A stretch of 64,000 bases of DNA. Source: JALZMG01 sp963739975 (GTDB taxonomy: Bacteria; Actinomycetota; Acidimicrobiia; Acidimicrobiales; Ilumatobacteraceae). The notes beneath the pieces were generated by a model. That model was not told the origin of the DNA and ran no database searches. It worked only from the letters and a program-made list of their open reading frames with translations. Shown one piece after another: positions 1 through 8,376 of this stretch. Every line of letters begins with the position of its first letter. Position 1 is the first letter of the stretch. Position numbers and translations under genes: made by a program. The DNA is taken from contig CAVUCK010000005.1 in the NCBI GenBank assembly GCA_963739975.1, forward strand, positions 534,912 through 598,911. The letters run 5' to 3'.

Positions 1-132
1 ATCGACGGCGTGGTGCACGTCGCCCGCGACGCCGGCGTCGGTGACCTCGTCGAGGTGGAGATCGTCGACGCCCTCGGCCCGGATCTCATCGCCGCCGGTG
101 CGCTGACCGCGGCGACGGAGGGCGACGGCTGA
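1..132 (+). CDS. rimO: RimO methylthiotransferase, C-terminal end (partial)
   Basis: Only the last 43 codons are in the window; the gene starts upstream. The residues fit the end of a TRAM domain (IDGVVHV..GDLVEVEIVDALG..DLIAA), the RNA-binding tail of radical-SAM methylthiotransferases such as RimO, which modifies an aspartate of ribosomal protein S12. The stop overlaps the start of pgsA as ATGA, and the rimO-pgsA-cinA order is common in Actinobacteria, which supports RimO over MiaB. The radical-SAM core cannot be seen, so the name rests on the tail and the neighbours. Confidence 0.7.
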   Translation: MDGVVHVARDAGVGDLVEVEIVDALGPDLIAAGALTAATEGDG

Positions 133-692
133 TGGTCGACCCGAGGACGCTGGCGTCATGGGCCAACGCCATCACCGCCGGCCGGCTGCTGCTGTCGCCG
201 GTGATGTTCGTGATCATCCCCGACCATGACCGAGGCGCCTGGGGCGCGTGGGCCCTGTGGTTCGTGCTGTGCCTGAGCGACGCCTTCGACGGCTTCATCG
301 CCCGGCGCCGTGGACCGACCCGCTCAGGCGCCTTCCTCGACCCGCTGGCCGACAAGGTGCTGGTGCTCGGCGCCATGTTCATGCTCGTGCGCAACGGCAT
401 GTTCTGGATCGTGCCGGTGGCGATCATCGCCGTGCGCGAGTTCGTCATCTCCATGTATCGGACGGTCGCCGGCACGAGGGGCGTGAGCATCCCGGCCAGC
501 CGGTCTGCGAAGAACAAGACGCTGGCCCAGCAGCTCGCCGTCGGGTTCGCGCTGTGGCCGCTGACGGCGCAGAACGCCACGTGGCTGTGGACGGGCATGC
601 TGTGGATCGCCGTCGTCCTGGCGTTGGTCAGCGGCTGGGAGTACCTGTGGCGGGCGCACGTCTCCCGGGTCGAAGCCGTCCACGCCATCTGA
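132..692 (+). CDS. pgsA: CDP-diacylglycerol--glycerol-3-phosphate 3-phosphatidyltransferase
   Basis: 186-aa integral membrane enzyme that joins CDP-diacylglycerol to glycerol-3-phosphate, the committed step to phosphatidylglycerol and cardiolipin. The CDP-alcohol phosphatidyltransferase signature is clear: D50-x2-D53-G54-x2-A57-R58, then G66-x3-D70-x3-D74. The A-R to G spacing is seven residues, one fewer than the textbook eight. Several hydrophobic segments follow (about 20-30, 38-50, 75-90, 95-110, 160-175). The ATG overlaps the rimO stop by ATGA, and the stop overlaps the cinA start in the same way, so the three genes should be translationally coupled. A cardiolipin synthase is the main alternative for this fold; the neighbours favour PgsA. 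Confidence 0.9.
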   Translation: MVDPRTLASWANAITAGRLLLSPVMFVIIPDHDRGAWGAWALWFVLCLSDAFDGFIARRRGPTRSGAFLDPLADKVLVLGAMFMLVRNGMFWIVPVAIIAVREFVISMYRTVAGTRGVSIPASRSAKNKTLAQQLAVGFALWPLTAQNATWLWTGMLWIAVVLALVSGWEYLWRAHVSRVEAVHAI

Positions 693-1981
693 TGCGCTGC
701 GACGTCGTCGCCGTCGGGACGGAGCTGCTGCTCGGTCAGATCAACGACACCAACTCGGCCTGGATCGGCGAGCAGCTGGCGGCCAGCGGGATCGCCTCGC
801 TGCTGCAGGTCAAGGTCGGCGACAACGTCGATCGGATCACCGCCGCGCTGCAGGACCGGCTGGCCGACGCCGACGCCGTCATCGTCACCGGCGGCCTCGG
901 TCCGACCCACGACGACCTGACCCGGGATGCGATCGCCGGTCTGTTGGGGGTCGACCTGCACCTCGACGAGTCCGTGGCCGAGGTCATCCGCGACCTCTTC
1001 GCCGCCCGCGGGCGGGTGATGCCGGACAACAACCTGCGCCAGGCGATGGTGCCCGCCGGGGCGATCGTCATCCCGCAGACCCGCGGCACCGCGCCGGGCC
1101 TGATCTGCCCGGTCGGCGACCGCGTCGTGTACGCCGTGCCCGGTGTTCCGCACGAGATGCGCGAGATGCTGCATCGGGCCGTGCTCCCGGACCTGCGCCG
1201 GCGGGCGGGGGAGCAGAGCGTCATCGTCAGCCGCGTGCTGAAGACGTGGGGCGAGAGCGAGAGCGGCCTCAACGAGCGGCTGGACGAGGTGGTCGGGCGG
1301 CTCGAGGAAGTGGGCGACCCGACCCTGGCCTTCCTGGCCCGCGGGTGGCTCGGCCTGCACATCCGCCTGACGACCCGCCAGCCGTCCGAGGAGGCGGCGA
1401 CGGAACTGCTCGACCACTGGGAGGCCGAGGTGCGTTCGGTCGTCGGGCCGCTCGTGTTCGGCGTCGACGACGACTCGATGGAATCCGTCGTGCTCGATGT
1501 GCTGCGCCGCCGAGGGTGGTCGCTGGGCCTTGCCGAGTCGCTGACCGGCGGCCTGGTCGCCGCCCGCCTGACGGAGATCGCCGGGGCCAGTGACGTGCTG
1601 CGCGGGTGCATCGTGTCGTACGCCGGGGACGTCAAGCGCGACCTGCTCGGCGTGGCGCCTGGGCCGGTCGTCAACGAGGCGACGGCGGCGGCGATGGCCG
1701 ACGGCGCGCGCCGCGTGCTCGGCGCCGACGTCGGCCTGGGGTTGACCGGCGTCGCCGGACCCGCCGAGCAGGACGGGGTCCCCGTCGGCACCGTGTGCTT
1801 CGGTGTCGCCCTGCCCGACGGCACGACCACCACCACGACACGCCGCCTCGGCACGCAGCGCGAGCAGATCCGCCAATTCGCCGTGATCACCGCCCTCGAC
1901 CTCCTCCGCCGCGCCCTGCCCGCCATCGCGCCACGGAACGGGGCGCGCCGCGCAAATAGGCTGCACGACCGGCTCCCGTAG
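692..1981 (+). CDS. cinA: CinA family protein (competence/damage-inducible; NMN amidohydrolase domain)
   Basis: 429 aa, full length for CinA. The N-terminal MoCF/MogA-like domain (about 1-165) carries GTELLLGQINDTN and TGGLGPTHDDLTRDA. The C-terminal CinA/PncC domain (about 265-425) carries LAESLTGGLVAARLTEIAGAS and TGVAGP; in the family this domain deamidates nicotinamide mononucleotide for pyridine-nucleotide salvage, while the N-terminal domain has been linked to ADP-ribose pyrophosphatase activity. The start was chosen at the ATG overlapping the pgsA stop; an upstream open frame exists but lies inside pgsA. The last 10 bases of the gene are also the first 10 bases of the tRNA-Arg gene, so the final residues (about HDRLP) are fixed by the tRNA sequence. 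Confidence 0.9.
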   Translation: MRCDVVAVGTELLLGQINDTNSAWIGEQLAASGIASLLQVKVGDNVDRITAALQDRLADADAVIVTGGLGPTHDDLTRDAIAGLLGVDLHLDESVAEVIRDLFAARGRVMPDNNLRQAMVPAGAIVIPQTRGTAPGLICPVGDRVVYAVPGVPHEMREMLHRAVLPDLRRRAGEQSVIVSRVLKTWGESESGLNERLDEVVGRLEEVGDPTLAFLARGWLGLHIRLTTRQPSEEAATELLDHWEAEVRSVVGPLVFGVDDDSMESVVLDVLRRRGWSLGLAESLTGGLVAARLTEIAGASDVLRGCIVSYAGDVKRDLLGVAPGPVVNEATAAAMADGARRVLGADVGLGLTGVAGPAEQDGVPVGTVCFGVALPDGTTTTTTRRLGTQREQIRQFAVITALDLLRRALPAIAPRNGARRANRLHDRLP

Positions 1982-2045
1982 CTCAGTCAGGACAGAGCAG
2001 CGGCTTTCTAATCCGCAGCGCGCAGGTTCGAATCCTGCCGGGAGC
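1972..2045 (+). tRNA. tRNA-Arg (anticodon TCT)
   Basis: A cloverleaf can be drawn by eye. The acceptor stem pairs 1972-1978 with 2039-2045, the D stem is 1981-1984/1995-1998, the anticodon stem 2000-2004/2012-2016 with loop 2005-2011 and anticodon TCT at 2007-2009, and the T stem is GCAGG/CCTGC around TTCGAAT. CCA is not encoded. The pair at the base of the anticodon loop (2004/2012) is C opposite T, a mismatch. The 5' end overlaps the cinA stop codon. Confidence 0.92.
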
Positions 2046-2054
2046 GCGCCGTGA

Positions 2055-2085
2055 CGTCGTCCGAGCGCCGCGGGCGTGGACGACG
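2055..2085. terminator. Stem-loop after tRNA-Arg
   Basis: CGTCGTCC at 2055-2062 pairs with GGACGACG at 2078-2085 around a GC-rich loop. It lies between the tRNA and the opposing membrane-protein gene that stops at 2089, so it could end transcription from both sides. No T-run is present. Confidence 0.5.
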
Positions 2086-2088
2086 ATC

Positions 2089-3729
2089 TCAGTCAGGTGC
2101 TGTCAAGGTCACGCCGAGTGCGAGTGGGCCAGCCAGCGTTGCCACCACTCGGCCTTCACCCGGTTGCTCGGCCAGTGTGAGCTGACAGTCTTCATCGCCC
2201 TGAGGACGGCGGTCGAGGTGCGCCATCGAATCGAGTGCCGTCGGCACGAAGTCGATGTCCCGCTCGCGCAGAGCGAGCATCACCGAAGGTGCCACCAAGC
2301 CAGGAGGCGCGAACCCGGGCTCGAAATCGACCGCCACGGTCGTGCACTCTTGGAGCTCCTCGAAGGGAAGCCCGGAGACCATTCTGGCGATCGCCGCACT
2401 CTGCTGCTGTTCAATTGGACGTAGTCGCTCGCCGGTGGTCAGGTTGAGGAGCGCCGCACACGCACAGGCCGTGATCGCCGCGGCCACCAACGTGGAGTTC
2501 TCGATACGCCTCGAGGAACGCCGTCGAACGAACACGCAGATCGTCCAAGCCAGCACCAGCGTGACCAAGAGACTCAAGGGCCAGAGCCACCGCCACTGGT
2601 TCCGACTGAAGCCGAAGGTCGCGCTGATCGGGACGAGACCGATCGACACCACCGCGAGCGGCAACAGCACGCCGACGAATCGCGCGAAGGCTCTCACCAT
2701 TCGCGTCGGGCCGCGCACGGCGAGTGCCAAAAGCGCGACGAGCAGCGTTGCGAGCGCAGCGGCGCTCGGCAGCGCGGCAGGGGGCGGATCGAAGATGGTG
2801 GGGCCGTCGAAGCCGGCCGGCAACCACCATGGTGGAAGTGCGACCACGGCGGCGACCACCCGCTGGGCGTCCAGGGGACCGAGCACCGTTGCCGACGTTC
2901 CGGCGCTCTCGAGCATCGCCGCGATGTTGCTGTCACCGCGATGGACGATCACCTCGATGATCGGCTGAATCCACAGAGCGCCCAAGACCAGCAGCGGGAC
3001 GATGCGTTGCTGTCGCGTCCAACGCTCGGTGCGAACCAGCCCAGTCCGTCGGTTGACGACCCACACACCGACCATCGCGACCAGTGTGAAACCAACGATG
3101 TACACATAGCCGATGTGGGTCTGGAGAGCGAGCGACAGGCCAACCACCGCCGGCAGCGCCGCCTTCGGCTCTCCGAGCGTGAGCAGTCCGGCCGCCACGA
3201 GGAAGAGGAGCGCTGGCAGCATCGCCACATGGGGGTTCCACGGCTCGATCAACAACGGCCACGACATCGTCCACGTCATGAGCGCGATGCCGACGGCAGT
3301 CGCCAGCCTCGCCGCCAGGCCCCCAACACGACCGACGATGCTGACGATCCACCACGCGCAGATCGCGTTGAGGCATCCGACGACCAACGGCACGCCGAGA
3401 TCGCTCCCCAACAGTCGCGCTGGCAGCGCTAACGCATCGAAGAGCAGTGGTCCTGGGTGGTGCACCTCGACGCCGGTTTCGATCGACAGGGACGACACGG
3501 TGCCGAGCAATGGATGTTGTTCGAACCCGAGCACATCGAGTGCTCGAATGGCCAACAACGCGTTGTCCGAGGTGGCGATCCAATCACCTGAGATGGCACG
3601 AACGAGAGCGACGAGCGATGGAAAGACCGCAGTGAAGGTCGCGGTCCTTTCGAGCCAACGGCGGGTCGTGTCGTCAATTGGTCGAACGTACGATCCTGGC
3701 TCGCCTGCTGCCGGCCGACCAGGCGTCAC
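2089..3729 (-). CDS. Polytopic membrane protein, possible GT-C-fold glycosyltransferase
   Basis: 546 aa with about ten strongly hydrophobic segments, for example LVVGCLNAICAWWIVSIVG, ALLFLVAAGLLTL and LVTLVLAWTICVFV. A conserved-looking EVHHPGPLLFDALALP stretch sits in a loop after the first segment. Layout (short cytoplasmic N-terminus, acidic first loop, many membrane spans, polar C-terminal third) resembles GT39/ArnT-like lipid-linked sugar transferases, but no diagnostic catalytic motif is certain. The start is set at the GTG at 3729, which follows AGAAAGG; the open frame continues upstream to 3972 but that stretch is Arg-rich, overlaps the carD leader and looks non-coding. It stands alone, divergent from carD. 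Confidence 0.65.
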   Translation of the reverse strand: MTPGRPAAGEPGSYVRPIDDTTRRWLERTATFTAVFPSLVALVRAISGDWIATSDNALLAIRALDVLGFEQHPLLGTVSSLSIETGVEVHHPGPLLFDALALPARLLGSDLGVPLVVGCLNAICAWWIVSIVGRVGGLAARLATAVGIALMTWTMSWPLLIEPWNPHVAMLPALLFLVAAGLLTLGEPKAALPAVVGLSLALQTHIGYVYIVGFTLVAMVGVWVVNRRTGLVRTERWTRQQRIVPLLVLGALWIQPIIEVIVHRGDSNIAAMLESAGTSATVLGPLDAQRVVAAVVALPPWWLPAGFDGPTIFDPPPAALPSAAALATLLVALLALAVRGPTRMVRAFARFVGVLLPLAVVSIGLVPISATFGFSRNQWRWLWPLSLLVTLVLAWTICVFVRRRSSRRIENSTLVAAAITACACAALLNLTTGERLRPIEQQQSAAIARMVSGLPFEELQECTTVAVDFEPGFAPPGLVAPSVMLALRERDIDFVPTALDSMAHLDRRPQGDEDCQLTLAEQPGEGRVVATLAGPLALGVTLTAPD

Positions 3730-4004
3730 GACCTTTCTGCCCCGAGAGGCGTTGCCTCGGCGGGCGGCCCGGCGCCCGTCGGCCGGTTGCGCATCGACGG
3801 AATGTAGCGTGGCACCGGCCGGCCCTTCCGTACGATCGAGCCGTCGACGCCGTCGACGCCGGCGGCGCGCCAGGTGGCCGGGCTCGTCGGGCAGACCTCG
3901 CAGGCCGTCGGCGCGACTCAGGCGTCCGAGCGGCCGCCAGCCGCCGTATCCTGGACTGCCCGGTCCCGGCACTCCCTCTCGCCGGTCCGACCCGAGAGGT
4001 GTCT

Positions 4005-4529
4005 GTGAACTTCAAAAAGGGCGAGACCATCATCTACCCCCAGCACGGGGCGTGCATCGTGATGGGCACGAAGAAGATGGATGCGTTCGGCGAGAAGCGC
4101 GAGTACCTCATCCTGCAGACGGTGATCAACGAGATGGTGCTCAAGGTGCCCGTGGACAAGGCCGACGAAGTCGGCGTGCGGCCACCCGTCTCGGCCGATG
4201 AGCTCGAGGACCTCGTGGCCGTGCTGTCGAAGCCCGATCCCCGCGTCCCGTCCAACTGGAGCCGGCGGTTCAAGAACCACCAGGAGAAGCTGAAGAGCGG
4301 CGACGTCTACCAGGTCGCCGAGGTCGTGCGGAACCTGGCCGCCCGCAACCGCGACGCCTCACTCTCGGCCGCCGAGCGCACGATGTACGAGCGGGCGCGG
4401 GTCAACCTGGTCAGCGAGATCTCGCCGGCGCTCAAGGTGTCGGCGGAGGACGCCGAGGCGTACCTCGACGAAGCGCTGGCCAAGGGTGTCCTGCGCGGCC
4501 CGAAGGAACCCGCGGTGCGCAAGAAGTAG
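4005..4529 (+). CDS. carD: CarD-family RNA polymerase-binding regulator
   Basis: 174 aa, near the usual 160-170. The N-terminal Tudor-like RNAP-interaction domain (about 1-60, FKKGETIIYPQHGACIV) is followed by the helical DNA-binding domain (NWSRRFKNHQEKLKSGDVYQ, then SAAERTMYERARVNLVSEI). Actinobacterial CarD binds the RNAP beta subunit and stabilises the open promoter complex at rRNA and many vegetative promoters. The start is the GTG at 4005, five bases after GAGAGG (3994-3999); another GTG at 3999 overlaps that ribosome-binding site. The N-terminal FKKGE motif and the tryptophan in NWSRR match the family. Stand-alone gene. Confidence 0.93.
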   Translation: MNFKKGETIIYPQHGACIVMGTKKMDAFGEKREYLILQTVINEMVLKVPVDKADEVGVRPPVSADELEDLVAVLSKPDPRVPSNWSRRFKNHQEKLKSGDVYQVAEVVRNLAARNRDASLSAAERTMYERARVNLVSEISPALKVSAEDAEAYLDEALAKGVLRGPKEPAVRKK

Positions 4530-4541
4530 CCGTCCGAGCGG

Positions 4542-4922
4542 TCAGCGCCAGAAGGACTCGCTCTCGGCCGGCTTGGCGTCGACCATCCACAGCTCGGCGA
4601 TCAGGCCGTCGCGCACGACGACGAGGAACCCGGCGAAGTTGTGCAGGGTGCGGCCGTTGCGCTCGGCGCGGATCTCGATCATCGCCAGCGTGCGGTCGGC
4701 ATCGATGTCGACCACCTGCGTCAGCCGAGCCGAGCCGCCCGCAGCGCGCAGGTCGGGCACCCGGGCGAGGTACTCGTCACGACCGCGCACCATCGTCGCC
4801 GTGCCGTCGGCCTCGGTGATCGCGGCGACCATGTCCGGCGCCAGCAGCGCGCCGGCGGCCTCGGTCTGACCCTCGTCGTAGCACTCGAAGAACCGCCGAA
4901 CCAGCTCGACGTGGCCCGTCAA
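4542..4922 (-). CDS. SnoaL-like / NTF2-fold protein
   Basis: 126 aa with the NTF2-like pattern: helix VELVRRFFECYDEG, then ALLAPDMVAAI, the central strand region RVPDLRAAGGSARLTQVVDIDAD and a closing FAGFLVVVRDGLIAELWMVDA. Such proteins are small cone-shaped enzymes or binding proteins (isomerases, cyclases, hydrolases); the substrate cannot be read from sequence. It uses a TTG start preceded by TAGGAGGACACC, a good ribosome-binding site. It is divergent from the TetR gene at 4994 with a 71-bp shared leader, so TetR control is likely. Two more NTF2-fold genes lie at 61.3 and 62.6 kb. Confidence 0.75.
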   Translation of the reverse strand: MTGHVELVRRFFECYDEGQTEAAGALLAPDMVAAITEADGTATMVRGRDEYLARVPDLRAAGGSARLTQVVDIDADRTLAMIEIRAERNGRTLHNFAGFLVVVRDGLIAELWMVDAKPAESESFWR

Positions 4923-4960
4923 GGTGTCCTCCTACGGCCAGAAGCGGTCACGGCCTTGGC

Positions 4961-4984
4961 CCGATGTATACGCCGATGTTAACA
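4961..4984 (+). promoter_or_regulatory. Tandem 12-bp direct repeat, candidate TetR operator
   Basis: CCGATGTATACG is followed directly by CCGATGTTAACA. These AT-richer units stand between the divergent SnoaL-like and TetR genes, the usual place for a TetR operator and promoter. Confidence 0.4.
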
Positions 4985-4993
4985 AAGGGGCCG

Positions 4994-5596
4994 ATGCCGG
5001 AGTCGACCAGGCTTCCCCGCGCGGCTCGCCGGGCCCAGCTGATCGACTCAGCGGCGGGGACCTTCTTGCGCCGCGGCTTCGATGCCACGTCGATGGACGA
5101 CGTGGCTCGGGACGCCGGCGTGAGCAGGCTGATCCTCTACCGGATCTTTGCCTCCAAGCACGAGCTCTACCGCGCCGTCCTGCTCTCGGTGATCGACGGC
5201 CTCGGGATCGCCGTCGAGCCCTACGCAGTCGACGCGCTGCGCATGACGGGAGCGGCGCGCGTGCTCCTGCCCGTCGCCCGGGCGCACCCGGATGCGTTCC
5301 GGCTGCTGTGGCGTCGCGCCCTCAACGAGCCCCAGTTCGCCGATCTCGCCCTCGGGGTGCGGGAGATCTTCGTGTTCTACGCCCGTGGGATCGTCGGTCA
5401 CTACATCACCGACGACGACGTGCGGTTGGAGTGGGCGGCCCGCACCGCGTCGGCCCACCTCGTCGAGGCCCTCTGCACGTGGCTCGACCTCGGCGACCCC
5501 GCTCGAGACGAGGAAGCCGCTGATCTGATGGTCGCCGGGCTGCGGGCGCTGACGATGGCGTGGTCGTCGGAGGTCCCGCCACCGGTCAGGGCGTGA
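4994..5596 (+). CDS. TetR/AcrR family transcriptional regulator
   Basis: 200 aa. The N-terminal helix-turn-helix is typical: AQLIDSAAGTFLRRGFDATS..DVARDAGVSRLILYRIFASKHEL (about 14-58 from this start), then a helical ligand-binding domain with YAVDALRMTGAARVLLP and a long C-terminal helix. I chose the ATG at 4994, three bases after AAAGGGG; an ATG at 4964 would add ten residues but lacks a ribosome-binding site and would put the repeat operator inside the gene. The end overlaps the convergent aminotransferase stop by 11 bp. Probable repressor of itself and the divergent SnoaL-like gene; ligand unknown. Confidence 0.85.
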   Translation: MPESTRLPRAARRAQLIDSAAGTFLRRGFDATSMDDVARDAGVSRLILYRIFASKHELYRAVLLSVIDGLGIAVEPYAVDALRMTGAARVLLPVARAHPDAFRLLWRRALNEPQFADLALGVREIFVFYARGIVGHYITDDDVRLEWAARTASAHLVEALCTWLDLGDPARDEEAADLMVAGLRALTMAWSSEVPPPVRA

Positions 5597-6815
5597 CGGC
5601 GACGGCCACGGCGTCGACGATCCGGTCGATCTGGTCGTCGGTGGTCACCAGCGGTGGACAGAACGTGATCGTGTCGGGCGGGATTGCCCGGGTCACGACG
5701 CCCAGCTCGAGCAGCCGGTCGCGCACGGCCGGCGACTGCTGATCCTCGGGGAGCGCAACTGCCCACACGGCGACCGCGCCACGCACCGAGGCGACCGTCC
5801 CGTCGTCGGCGAGCGCTCGCAGGCCGGCCTCCAAACGGGCGCCGAGATGTGTTGCCCGCTCGAGCAGACCTTCGGACTCGAGCACGTCGAGGTTGGCCAT
5901 CGCCGCGGCGCAGGCGCCGGCGTGCCCCGAATACGTGTAGCCGTGGCGGAGCACGTAGGTGGCGTCCGCCTCGAGCGCCGCCCGGACCTGCGGCCCGACG
6001 ATCACGCCGCCCAACGGCACGTAGCCCGACGTCACGGCCTTGGCGAACGTGATGAGGTCCGGCAGCACCCCGAAGTGATCGGCGCCGAACCACGCGCCGA
6101 GGCGGCCGAAGGCCGTGATCACCTCGTCGAACACCAGCAGGGCCCCGTGGTGGTCGCACAGCCGCCGCAGCTCGAGCAGGTAGCCGTCGGCCGGCGGGTA
6201 GACGCCGCCGGCGCCCTGCACCGGCTCCGTCACGACGGCCGCCACCTCGCCGCTGCGCTCCGCCATCAGCCGGGCCAGCGCCTCGTGGTCATCGCCCGGC
6301 ACTTGCACGACGTCGGGCACGAGCGGCCCCCAGCCCTCCCGGTTCGGGGCGATGCCCTGGGCGCTCGTCCCACCAAGGTTGGTGCCGTGGTAGCCACGAT
6401 CGCGGCTGATGATCAGCGTCCGCTCGGGGTGCCCGGCCAGCCGGTGCGTCAGCCGCGCCAACTTCATCGCCGTGTCGACGGCCTCGGAGCCCGAGTCGCA
6501 CAGGAACACGCGGGCGTCGGCGACGGGGGAGAGCTCGACCATCCGCTCGGCCAGGGCATCGGCGGCCGGGTTGGTGAACGGGTCGAAGCACGAGTACGCG
6601 GCCAGCGTTCCCAGCTGTGCTTCGACGGCGGCGGCGATCTCACGCCGGCCGTGACCGGCGGCGCAGTACCACAAGCTGGCCATGGCGTCGATGTACTCCT
6701 TGCCGTCGCGGTCCCACAGCAGCGCGCCGTCACCTCGGACGATGTCGACGAACCGCTGCTTGCTCGGCGGCGCGAACGGGTGGAGGAACGCAGGCAGGTC
6801 GCCGGAGGTCACCAT
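5586..6815 (-). CDS. Class III (PLP-dependent) aminotransferase
   Basis: 409 aa, normal length for omega-amino acid or DAPA-type aminotransferases. Signs: CDSGSEAVDTAMKLAR (cofactor phosphate region), YHGTNLGGTSAQG, TEPVQGAGGVYPP, LLVFDEVITAFGRLG (the Asp that contacts the PLP ring nitrogen) and ITFAKAVTSGYVPLGG with the Schiff-base lysine. The GYVPLGG form and FDEVITAFGR suggest a beta-alanine/pyruvate or taurine-type transaminase, but the amine donor cannot be fixed. Start set at the ATG at 6815; the frame runs 17 codons further up into the leader of the divergent STAS gene. Convergent with TetR. Confidence 0.85.
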   Translation of the reverse strand: MVTSGDLPAFLHPFAPPSKQRFVDIVRGDGALLWDRDGKEYIDAMASLWYCAAGHGRREIAAAVEAQLGTLAAYSCFDPFTNPAADALAERMVELSPVADARVFLCDSGSEAVDTAMKLARLTHRLAGHPERTLIISRDRGYHGTNLGGTSAQGIAPNREGWGPLVPDVVQVPGDDHEALARLMAERSGEVAAVVTEPVQGAGGVYPPADGYLLELRRLCDHHGALLVFDEVITAFGRLGAWFGADHFGVLPDLITFAKAVTSGYVPLGGVIVGPQVRAALEADATYVLRHGYTYSGHAGACAAAMANLDVLESEGLLERATHLGARLEAGLRALADDGTVASVRGAVAVWAVALPEDQQSPAVRDRLLELGVVTRAIPPDTITFCPPLVTTDDQIDRIVDAVAVAVTP

Positions 6816-6864
6816 GGGTCGGACCGTAGGCCGGTCGCCGCACCGAGCGGTAGCCTCGGGCCCC

Positions 6865-7167
6865 ATGGGTGCCGATGAGACCCGGCTGGAGCTGACCGTC
6901 GGCGCCGACGGTGCGCTGCTGCTGGACGGGGAGATCGACAGCTACACCGCACCGGGCCTGGCCGCCCGACTGGCCGCCGATCCCGCGGTCGATGTGGTCG
7001 ACCTCGCCGGCGTCAGCTTCATCGACTCTTCCGGGCTGCGCGTGCTGGTCCAGATCCACCAGCACCGATCGGCGGCCGGCGACACGCTGACCCTGCGGTC
7101 TCCATCGGCGTCGGTCCAGCGGCTGCTCGAGATCAGCGGCCTGTCGACCCACCTCGACGTTGCTTGA
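6865..7167 (+). CDS. STAS-domain anti-sigma factor antagonist (RsbV/SpoIIAA-like)
   Basis: 100 aa, one STAS domain. LTVGADGALLLDGEIDSYTA opens the fold, and DLAGVSFIDSSGLRVLVQIH carries the conserved D-S-S-G turn whose serine is phosphorylated by RsbW-type kinases. The unphosphorylated protein binds the anti-sigma factor and frees the sigma factor. Together with the two ATPase-fold proteins at 8377 and 9547 and the sigma factor at 9920 it makes a complete partner-switching set within 4 kb, interrupted only by an opposing YihY gene. Confidence 0.9.
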   Translation: MGADETRLELTVGADGALLLDGEIDSYTAPGLAARLAADPAVDVVDLAGVSFIDSSGLRVLVQIHQHRSAAGDTLTLRSPSASVQRLLEISGLSTHLDVA

Positions 7168-7271
7168 TGGCCTCGCTCGCTCCGAAGACTCCGCTCGCTC
7201 GGCTGGGCCGGGCAAGGCCGGCCTGGGCTGTCATGGTCGCTGCGTAGCGAACGCTCGGGGACTTCGTGCGG

Positions 7272-8306
7272 CTACGACGCTGACGATCCGTCGCCCAGCG
7301 GGTCCTGGTCGGTGCCCACGGTCCCCCCGACATCGACGGCGTAGCCCACGGTGGGGTCTCGCTGCACGCGTTGGACGTCGAGCAGCACCGCCCGTCGGTC
7401 GCCGTCGGTGAGGGGGGAGTCGCCGGTCAAGCGGCGCGGCCACAGGTTCTGGGCGAGCACGGAGTTGGCTTGCGCCGACAACAGGACGATTCGCCCGACG
7501 AGGTGGAAGTAGCTGAGGAGGGCGATGACGAGGGCGAACGCACCGTAGGTGTCCTCGGCCCCGTTGATGAACCGCCGGATGACGAAGCTCCCGAGCTGCT
7601 GCAGAAGCACCAGGGCGACGCTGGCGATCAGCGCGCCCGGCAGCAGTTCCCGGATCGGTCGGCGCTGTGCCGGCAGCACGGTGAACATGGCCAGCATGAG
7701 GCCGACGTTGACGACGAACGTCGCTAGCAGGCCGATGGCGCCGGCGAACGGGCCGGTGTCGAACAACGTGGCCAGGTTGGCCAGCACGACGGACGCCACG
7801 ATGCCCAGGGCGAGGGAGAGCAGGAACAGGACGACGCGGACGCGCTTCAGCGCGAAGTTCGGCCGCTCGTGCATCGACACGTCGGCGACGTCGTGGAGGC
7901 CCTGTTGCAGCGCGCCGGCGGCGCCCATGCCGGCCCACAAGGCGGTGGCGATGCCGATGACCAGCGCCAGGACGCTGCCCTGCAGTCCGGTGTCGCTGGC
8001 CAGCGAGTTGCCGATCACGGGTACCGAACCGAGCGCGCTGTCGACGAGGTCCTGTCGCAGACCGTCGTTGCGCTCGAGCACGAGGCCGAGGACGGTGACG
8101 AAAACGAGGAGCAGCGGGAACACGCTGAAGAACGAGTAGTACGAGACCGTGGCGGCGAGACGGGTCCCGTCGTGCTCCCCGAACCGCTTGTTCACGGCCA
8201 ACGGCACGGCCAACCAGCGATGCCGGCGCTGGACGGCGTCGACGCGGGCGACGAAGCGCTTGATGGCGTTCGGTCGGTCGTTGGCGGGCGTCGGACCAGC
8301 CTCCAC
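7272..8306 (-). CDS. YihY/virulence factor BrkB family membrane protein
   Basis: 344 aa with six predicted membrane spans and the family hallmark GTRLAATVSYYSFFSVFPLLLVFVTVLGLVL near the N-terminus, then GALQQGLHDVAD, WAGMGAAG and a late VIALLSYFHLVGRIVLLSAQAN. The family was once called RNase BN but that activity is not supported; transport of lipids or small molecules is guessed. No good ribosome-binding site is seen; GTG at 8306 is the best start before the well-conserved region, while the open frame continues far upstream as antisense of the anti-sigma gene. Its promoter region faces the SigF-like promoter at 8342, so it may share stress control. Confidence 0.8.
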   Translation of the reverse strand: MEAGPTPANDRPNAIKRFVARVDAVQRRHRWLAVPLAVNKRFGEHDGTRLAATVSYYSFFSVFPLLLVFVTVLGLVLERNDGLRQDLVDSALGSVPVIGNSLASDTGLQGSVLALVIGIATALWAGMGAAGALQQGLHDVADVSMHERPNFALKRVRVVLFLLSLALGIVASVVLANLATLFDTGPFAGAIGLLATFVVNVGLMLAMFTVLPAQRRPIRELLPGALIASVALVLLQQLGSFVIRRFINGAEDTYGAFALVIALLSYFHLVGRIVLLSAQANSVLAQNLWPRRLTGDSPLTDGDRRAVLLDVQRVQRDPTVGYAVDVGGTVGTDQDPLGDGSSAS

Positions 8307-8341
8307 GGAGGTCTTGTACCACGGCCGACGGGCGCGAACCC

Positions 8342-8367
8342 GTTTGCGATCGATCAAGACCGGGAAA
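8342..8367 (+). promoter_or_regulatory. Candidate SigB/SigF-type promoter
   Basis: GTTT (8342-8345), a 16-base spacer and GGGAAA (8362-8367), ending 9 bases before the ATG of the anti-sigma gene. This resembles the actinobacterial SigF/SigB consensus GTTT-N15-17-GGGTAT, so the module may be self-activated by the sigma factor at 9920. Confidence 0.45.
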
Positions 8368-8376
8368 ACGGCGACA

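Noticed and set aside
86..1966. 626-codon open frame on the minus strand
   Set aside because: Antisense to pgsA and cinA, both well supported; no conserved motif.
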